Assembly (NCBI GenBank): GCA_045536425.1
Contig: JAZSNN010000015.1
Span: forward strand, 186,001-250,000
DNA: 64,000 bases
Direction: 5' to 3'
DNA from: UBA11540 sp045536425
GTDB taxonomy: Bacteria; Bacillota; Clostridia; Oscillospirales; Ruminococcaceae
Every line of letters begins with the position of its first letter. Positions within the stretch are counted from its first letter, which is position 1. This document shows, in pieces, positions 60,349 through 64,000 of this stretch. A program made the position numbers and the translations under genes. Under the pieces are notes generated by a model. The model did no database searches and was not told the origin of the DNA. It worked only from the letters and a program-made list of their open reading frames with translations.

Positions 60349-61467
60349 TCACCCCATTCCCGTCACAAGCATAATGGTCGTAGTTACGATCAAAAGCAGT
60401 GCAAATGTCAGTATAAACGCAATAAGCATAGTGAAAACCGAACCAACGGCATTGAGTGCTGTGTTAACTGATGATACATTCAAGGTATGCGAAACGATTT
60501 GTGCAAGATATACTGCCAGTCGCCAAACTACTGTTTCCAAAAGAATGGGCAAAAAAATCAGTGCTGCTGCAACAATTCCATACCAACCGATGCAGGTTTT
60601 CATCAATCTCATATACCCCTGCACCGACAAAAAAACCTCGGATATTGCCGACCCTACTACAGGTACAAAATTCCCTATAAGATATTTACCCGTTTTTACA
60701 GCCAGATTATCGCTCCCCGTTGCTACCAAGGTTTGTAATGACATCATACCGACGAACACAGTAAGCGATAGTCCAAGGGTTTTGGTGACACAAGTTTTAA
60801 ACGCTTCTGCAACTGTGTTTATCTTCAGTTCCGGACATATTCCCGCAACAATACTGACCGCTAGATACATCGATAGTAATGGGAGCAGAATATTGGAAGA
60901 TACACCTGAGATTATCTGGCACACCAATAACATAAAGCCGCTGTAGACTCCCCCGGAAATAGCTTGACCGGATACAGTAAGAGCACTTGCAAACACAGGT
61001 ACATAGCCTGTCATAAAATCGGAAAACCCTACCATTACATCACAAACCTTGCGTATACCTTCAACCGCAGCAGAAACCAATACTGCTGATACGAAAAGAG
61101 AAGATACCAACGAAAAAACGCCATCTGCCGTCTTGTTTAACGTAGGCTTAAATGCGTCTGCAACTGCACAGAAGATAACGATTGCAATTACTACGCCCGA
61201 AGTTTTTATAGGCTGTGCTATAGAATTTTTTATATATTCAATTCCAAGAGAAACTATAGCTGTCGGTTCAAGCGACAGAAGAGTTTCGGGAGTTATCTCA
61301 TTTATTCCCAATTTTTCGGCAAGCTCTTTCGCATAATCAGGGGTACTGTCAAAAAGCTCTTCGGTTATTTCTTCACCTAATAACTCCTGATGCTCATCTG
61401 CAACAACGAAAAACGGAAAATAGAAAAGAAATAACAATATCGATATCAGCGCAACCAGTCTTTTCAT
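60349..61467 (-). CDS. spoIIIAE: Stage III sporulation protein AE
   Basis: A 372-residue polytopic protein, the putative translocase-like membrane part of the SpoIIIA complex. A signal peptide (MKRLVALISILLFLFYFPF, cleaved near VVADE) is followed by about 8-9 helices; the family region is VVIAIVIFCAVADAFKPTLN and FVPVVGSAISEVFLSVQGYM. Length agrees with the family. Confidence 0.95.
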   Translation of the reverse strand: MKRLVALISILLFLFYFPFFVVADEHQELLGEEITEELFDSTPDYAKELAEKLGINEITPETLLSLEPTAIVSLGIEYIKNSIAQPIKTSGVVIAIVIFCAVADAFKPTLNKTADGVFSLVSSLFVSAVLVSAAVEGIRKVCDVMVGFSDFMTGYVPVFASALTVSGQAISGGVYSGFMLLVCQIISGVSSNILLPLLSMYLAVSIVAGICPELKINTVAEAFKTCVTKTLGLSLTVFVGMMSLQTLVATGSDNLAVKTGKYLIGNFVPVVGSAISEVFLSVQGYMRLMKTCIGWYGIVAAALIFLPILLETVVWRLAVYLAQIVSHTLNVSSVNTALNAVGSVFTMLIAFILTFALLLIVTTTIMLVTGMG

Positions 61468-61476
61468 TATCCTTCC

Positions 61477-61866
61477 TCACAAATTTATCAATTCCTGTAC
61501 AGTTTCGATAAGAGATACAAAAATCGGAATACTTACCGCCAGAACCGAAACCTTTCCTCCAAGTTCGATTTTTGATGCTATCGAGCTTTGTCCGCAATCT
61601 CGGCAGGTATCGCTTGCCAGTTGTGTAACAATGCATATTCCGAGTGCTTTCACAATCGTTTTGCCATACGAAAGGTCTATTTCCCCCACCTGTGCGATTT
61701 CATTGATGTATTCCATAATCAAAGAAATTTCAGGCACTAAAAGCAGTAAGATGACAAGTCCCGTGGCTATTGCCACCAATGTTGTGTATTCAGGCTTGTA
61801 CTGATTTATAATAACGCACACGAGTGCGCCTATTATTCCTATTACGATTATCAGAAATGCTTCCAT
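61477..61866 (-). CDS. spoIIIAD: Stage III sporulation protein AD
   Basis: A 129-residue membrane protein with four helices, beginning MEAFLIIVIGIIGALVCVII and including YGKTIVKALGICIVTQLASDTCRDCGQ, a marker of SpoIIIAD (CDxCRDAGE-like). It is 10 bp ahead of spoIIIAE and 2 bp after spoIIIAC. Confidence 0.95.
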   Translation of the reverse strand: MEAFLIIVIGIIGALVCVIINQYKPEYTTLVAIATGLVILLLLVPEISLIMEYINEIAQVGEIDLSYGKTIVKALGICIVTQLASDTCRDCGQSSIASKIELGGKVSVLAVSIPIFVSLIETVQELINL

Positions 61867-61868
61867 AG

Positions 61869-62063
61869 TTACAATCCAAAAACGTTTTTTACCGTTTCAA
61901 ACAGTTCGCTGATTTCATAAACGAGCATCATAAGAACCACAATCAGACCCGCTAACGTCGTCATCATAGCCTGTTCTTCTCTGCCCGCTCTTATCAAAAC
62001 CTGATTCAACACGGCAACTATTATTCCGATTGCCGCTATTTTGAAGATAAGATCAACGTCCAC
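61869..62063 (-). CDS. spoIIIAC: Stage III sporulation protein AC
   Basis: A 64-residue protein with two helices (VDVDLIFKIAAIGIIVAVLNQ and AGLIVVLMMLVYEISELF), the typical small size. The start is GTG at 62063, 6 nt after GGAGG; an ATG at 62084 precedes this ribosome site and is less likely. AC and AD are similar to each other and sit together in the membrane. Confidence 0.93.
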   Translation of the reverse strand: MDVDLIFKIAAIGIIVAVLNQVLIRAGREEQAMMTTLAGLIVVLMMLVYEISELFETVKNVFGL

Positions 62064-62076
62064 CGTGTTCCTCCAA

Positions 62077-62586
62077 CTATGCAAGTATTACCGCCGCGCC
62101 AATACCAAGCAGCAGCCCCAAACTTATGTACATCTTTCCTAACGTTTCGCATCGGTGACTCTGGATGTTCTTGAATTCGCACAACTGCAATTTGCAGTTT
62201 TCGAGCATCTGTAACTGCCCCGTAATATCTGTCGTACCTAGTTTTTCTGCCATATTTAGAAGCGGCATCAACTCCTCGCTGCTCATTCCCATATCAGACG
62301 AATTATCCAGCACCGCGTTTTTTACTATGTCTCGGCTCATTCCGCTTCGTTCGATTTCGGTTTTTATCTGCCTTAAAAAAGGCAAAGAACTGTAGAGCGG
62401 ATTTTCAGCACACGCAACAAGTAATTCTTCAACCGTTGCCCCGCTATAGCGTATTCCCGAATAGATTTCATCTACCACAGAACACAAAAGCGAAAAGGTG
62501 ACAACCTTTTTTCTGTCCTTATCATAAAGCGACGCTCCCAACGCGGTTGACAAAATAACTATCAAAAGAAGGCCAATTGTTTTCAT
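62077..62586 (-). CDS. spoIIIAB: Stage III sporulation protein AB
   Basis: A 169-residue protein with an N-terminal helix (TIGLLLIVILSTALGASLYD) and a C-terminal one (LGKMYISLGLLLGIGAAVILA) around a soluble helical domain (SDMGMSSEELMPLLNMAEKLG). This is the SpoIIIAB layout, a relative of GspF. I use ATG 62586; a GTG at 62592 is possible. It overlaps the end of spoIIIAA by 65 nt. Confidence 0.9.
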   Translation of the reverse strand: MKTIGLLLIVILSTALGASLYDKDRKKVVTFSLLCSVVDEIYSGIRYSGATVEELLVACAENPLYSSLPFLRQIKTEIERSGMSRDIVKNAVLDNSSDMGMSSEELMPLLNMAEKLGTTDITGQLQMLENCKLQLCEFKNIQSHRCETLGKMYISLGLLLGIGAAVILA

Positions 62587-63529
62587 ATTCACCCTTCTCC
62601 AGCATTATTGTTTTAGCAGGTTGACCTATCATACGACCACCTTGAAGAAAAGCAACGCATCCGAACTCTCCGCTATCAATCAAGGCTTTCATCTGAGGTC
62701 TTTTTAAAAGGCTCTCTAGATCGTTACAGTGCGCTGTAAGTATGAAACGAACTCCGGAGTTTAAACCGCTCTTTATCTCTTGTGCTTCCTCATATCCGCC
62801 GATTTCGTCACACACAATTACTTCGGGCGACATAACACGCAGAGCCATCATAATTCCCAACGCCTTTGGGTATCCGTTTAGAACGTCGCAGCAGTTGCCC
62901 AAATCATTTTGAGCGTTCCCTTGAAACACAGCACAAAGTTCGCCTCTTTCATCAACTACGGATACTCTTTTACCTTCATTCGAAAGCTTTCGTGCAACGT
63001 CTCTCAACAAAGTCGTCTTGCCGCTACAGGGAGGGCCCGCAATAATCAGAGATTTTTTATCATTCAAAATCCAAGACGGTAACATACTGTCAGCGACTCC
63101 AACTATCTGCTTTGCTATTCTGAGATTGATTGAGGAAATATCCTTTAGCGTCAATATGCTTTTGCCGTCTGTCACCGCAGTTCCGCACAATCCCGCCCTA
63201 TGTCCTCCCTTTAGGGTTATATATCCGTTACAGATTTCATTTTGATGAGTATGCACAGAATATCCGCAGATTGCCCTAAACGATTCCTCTATATCAGCCT
63301 TTGTAACTATGTATGTCTGAGCGTCTGGCTTCTCACTGATTTTCCCTTGAGTTGTTATGTACTGCGTCCCTCGCTTACTCACTATCTGCAAGGGCCTACA
63401 CAGAGAAAGCCTTACCTCGCAGACATCTGCCTTCTGCGATGTAGGGATATATTCCAGTTTCTTTCGCACATTTTCCGTAATATAAGAAATGGCGGTTTCA
63501 AAACCCAAAGAATCATTATAAATTCCCAT
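62522..63529 (-). CDS. spoIIIAA: Stage III sporulation protein AA (secretion-type ATPase)
   Basis: The ATPase of the SpoIIIA channel, related to type II/IV secretion ATPases. The 335-residue protein has Walker A IAGPPCSGKTTLLRDVARKL (about 166-185), VSVVDERGELCAV (Walker B-like) and MSPEVIVCDEIGGYEEA (about 225-241). AAGGGGAA lies before the ATG. It begins the operon; the C-terminal 20 or so residues are read within the spoIIIAB start, an overlap larger than usual. Confidence 0.95.
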   Translation of the reverse strand: MGIYNDSLGFETAISYITENVRKKLEYIPTSQKADVCEVRLSLCRPLQIVSKRGTQYITTQGKISEKPDAQTYIVTKADIEESFRAICGYSVHTHQNEICNGYITLKGGHRAGLCGTAVTDGKSILTLKDISSINLRIAKQIVGVADSMLPSWILNDKKSLIIAGPPCSGKTTLLRDVARKLSNEGKRVSVVDERGELCAVFQGNAQNDLGNCCDVLNGYPKALGIMMALRVMSPEVIVCDEIGGYEEAQEIKSGLNSGVRFILTAHCNDLESLLKRPQMKALIDSGEFGCVAFLQGGRMIGQPAKTIMLEKGEYENNWPSFDSYFVNRVGSVAL

Positions 63530-63614
63530 AAAAATTCCCCTTCCCTTTTTCTTGTTACATACATATGCAGCTTGTCTGGTTTTATGATAAAGCTATTGAA
63601 AAAATCGTCCTTAT

Positions 63615-63622
63615 AGTGTATG
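63615..63622 (-). promoter_or_regulatory. Candidate sigma-E -10 box of spoIIIA
   Basis: CATACACT on the minus strand matches the sigma-E -10 consensus CATACAMT. It lies 86 nt before the spoIIIAA start. The -35 region 12-14 nt further upstream (AAGAATT or GCAAGAA) is only a weak match, so the call rests on the -10 box and on the known sigma-E control of spoIIIA. Confidence 0.45.
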
Positions 63623-63648
63623 ATATTTAGAGAGAATTCTTGCAACAG

Positions 63649-63680
63649 TTGGTGCTTTTTAGGGCACTATTATATAGTGA
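63649..63680 (+). promoter_or_regulatory. Possible promoter of the lipoprotein gene, with dyad
   Basis: TTGGTG (63649-63654), 18 nt, TATAGT (63673-63678). A perfect dyad, CACTAT-TAT-ATAGTG (63665-63679), covers the -10 box and could be an operator. Both are weak on their own. Confidence 0.35.
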
Positions 63681-63722
63681 TATATTTACAATACAAAATC
63701 GACTCACTCGAGAGGTATATAA

Positions 63723-64000
63723 ATGAAAAAACTTTTTTCTGTAGCACTTTGTGTTCTGCTTTTAACATCCTGCATTAGAAAACCGCCCGAAACAAGTTCT
63801 AATACTTCGAGTCAAGAAACCAGCTCCGTTTCATCCGTTATTGAAGAAGTTTCTTCAAGCGAGGCTTCCGAAAGCACCTCTTCACAAGAGGAAATTTTTG
63901 AGTTTCCGATAGACGCAAAAACAGCGGTAAAAAGAATTAAAGATGAAATTCCCTTCACCGCTGACACTGTTGAGCTCGATACGCATTTTATTTTTGAAAA
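63723..64000 (+). CDS. Lipoprotein, C-terminus beyond window
   Basis: Open from ATG 63723 to the window end (at least 92 codons). MKKLFSVALCVLLLTSC is a lipoprotein signal peptide with lipobox LTSC. A serine-rich linker of about 40 residues follows (SSNTSSQETSSVSS..., SSSEASESTSSQEE), typical of Oscillospirales lipoproteins, then the start of a folded domain (TAVKRIKDEIPFTADTVELD). That start is faintly like DUF4358 lipoproteins, but too little is visible. It is divergent from spoIIIA. Confidence 0.75.
   Translation, partial: MKKLFSVALCVLLLTSCIRKPPETSSNTSSQETSSVSSVIEEVSSSEASESTSSQEEIFEFPIDAKTAVKRIKDEIPFTADTVELDTHFIFE

Overview
The window is a chromosomal segment of a low-to-mid GC, endospore-forming Firmicute of the class Clostridia. 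The evidence is the complete spoIIIA operon, SpoIIIAC–AH-type sporulation proteins, TrmFO, a Gls24/Asp23 protein, a T-box leader on thrS, TTGACA-N17-TATAAT promoters and strong AGGAGG ribosome sites. Serine-rich lipoprotein linkers and the gene order suggest an Oscillospirales/Ruminococcaceae-like anaerobe, but that placement is inference. I see no tRNA, rRNA, insertion sequence, prophage or CRISPR array. Apart from the thrS leader region (about 300 bp), no gene-free stretch exceeds 300 bases.

Layout. 1–12.65 kb (minus): smc (C-terminus beyond the window edge), a radical SAM protein, rnc, plsX, trmFO, topA, dprA and an SpoU/TrmH methyltransferase, then the infC-rpmI-rplT operon with its own promoter, attenuated leader and AUC start codon. 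12.7–18.2 kb: an accessory block holding a secreted single-pass protein, ung (plus strand) and a BlaI repressor with a very large BlaR1-like protease/sensor. 18.3–29.8 kb (minus): thrS with a T-box leader, a U32-family protein, mltG, a 5-formyl-THF cyclo-ligase, a DJ-1 protein, a GNAT protein and a surface-glycosylation set (a CsbB/GtrB-like GT2, YfhO and a second multi-pass GT-C protein). 30–41.9 kb: prmA (plus), fba-pfkA-dnaE (minus), then a plus-strand run of degV, PHP phosphoesterase, TSCPD protein, an unknown, DUF421, DUF4363 and an apparently orphan mazF, followed by a geranylgeranyl-reductase-like flavoprotein (minus). 42–46.8 kb: the livKHMGF branched-chain amino acid (or related) ABC importer. 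46.9–63.5 kb (minus): the clostridial housekeeping/sporulation string spoIIIAA-AH, gls24, nusB, a Kae1/TsaD-like gene, xseA, xseB, ispA, dxs, tlyA, nadK, argR, recN, radC and a GT4 glycosyltransferase. At 63.7 kb a lipoprotein gene starts on the plus strand and runs off the window.

Most of the window is ordinary core genome. The parts most worth a second look are the 1189-residue BlaR1 relative, which has no recognisable penicillin-binding domain; a terminator-like hairpin lying on the TTG start of the DUF421 gene; the undecaprenyl-phosphate-sugar glycosylation trio; the MazF without a visible antitoxin; the second Kae1-type ATPase beside xseA; and several compact regulatory leaders (infC, thrS, the U32 gene, nusB). 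I found no wholly new defence or mobile system.
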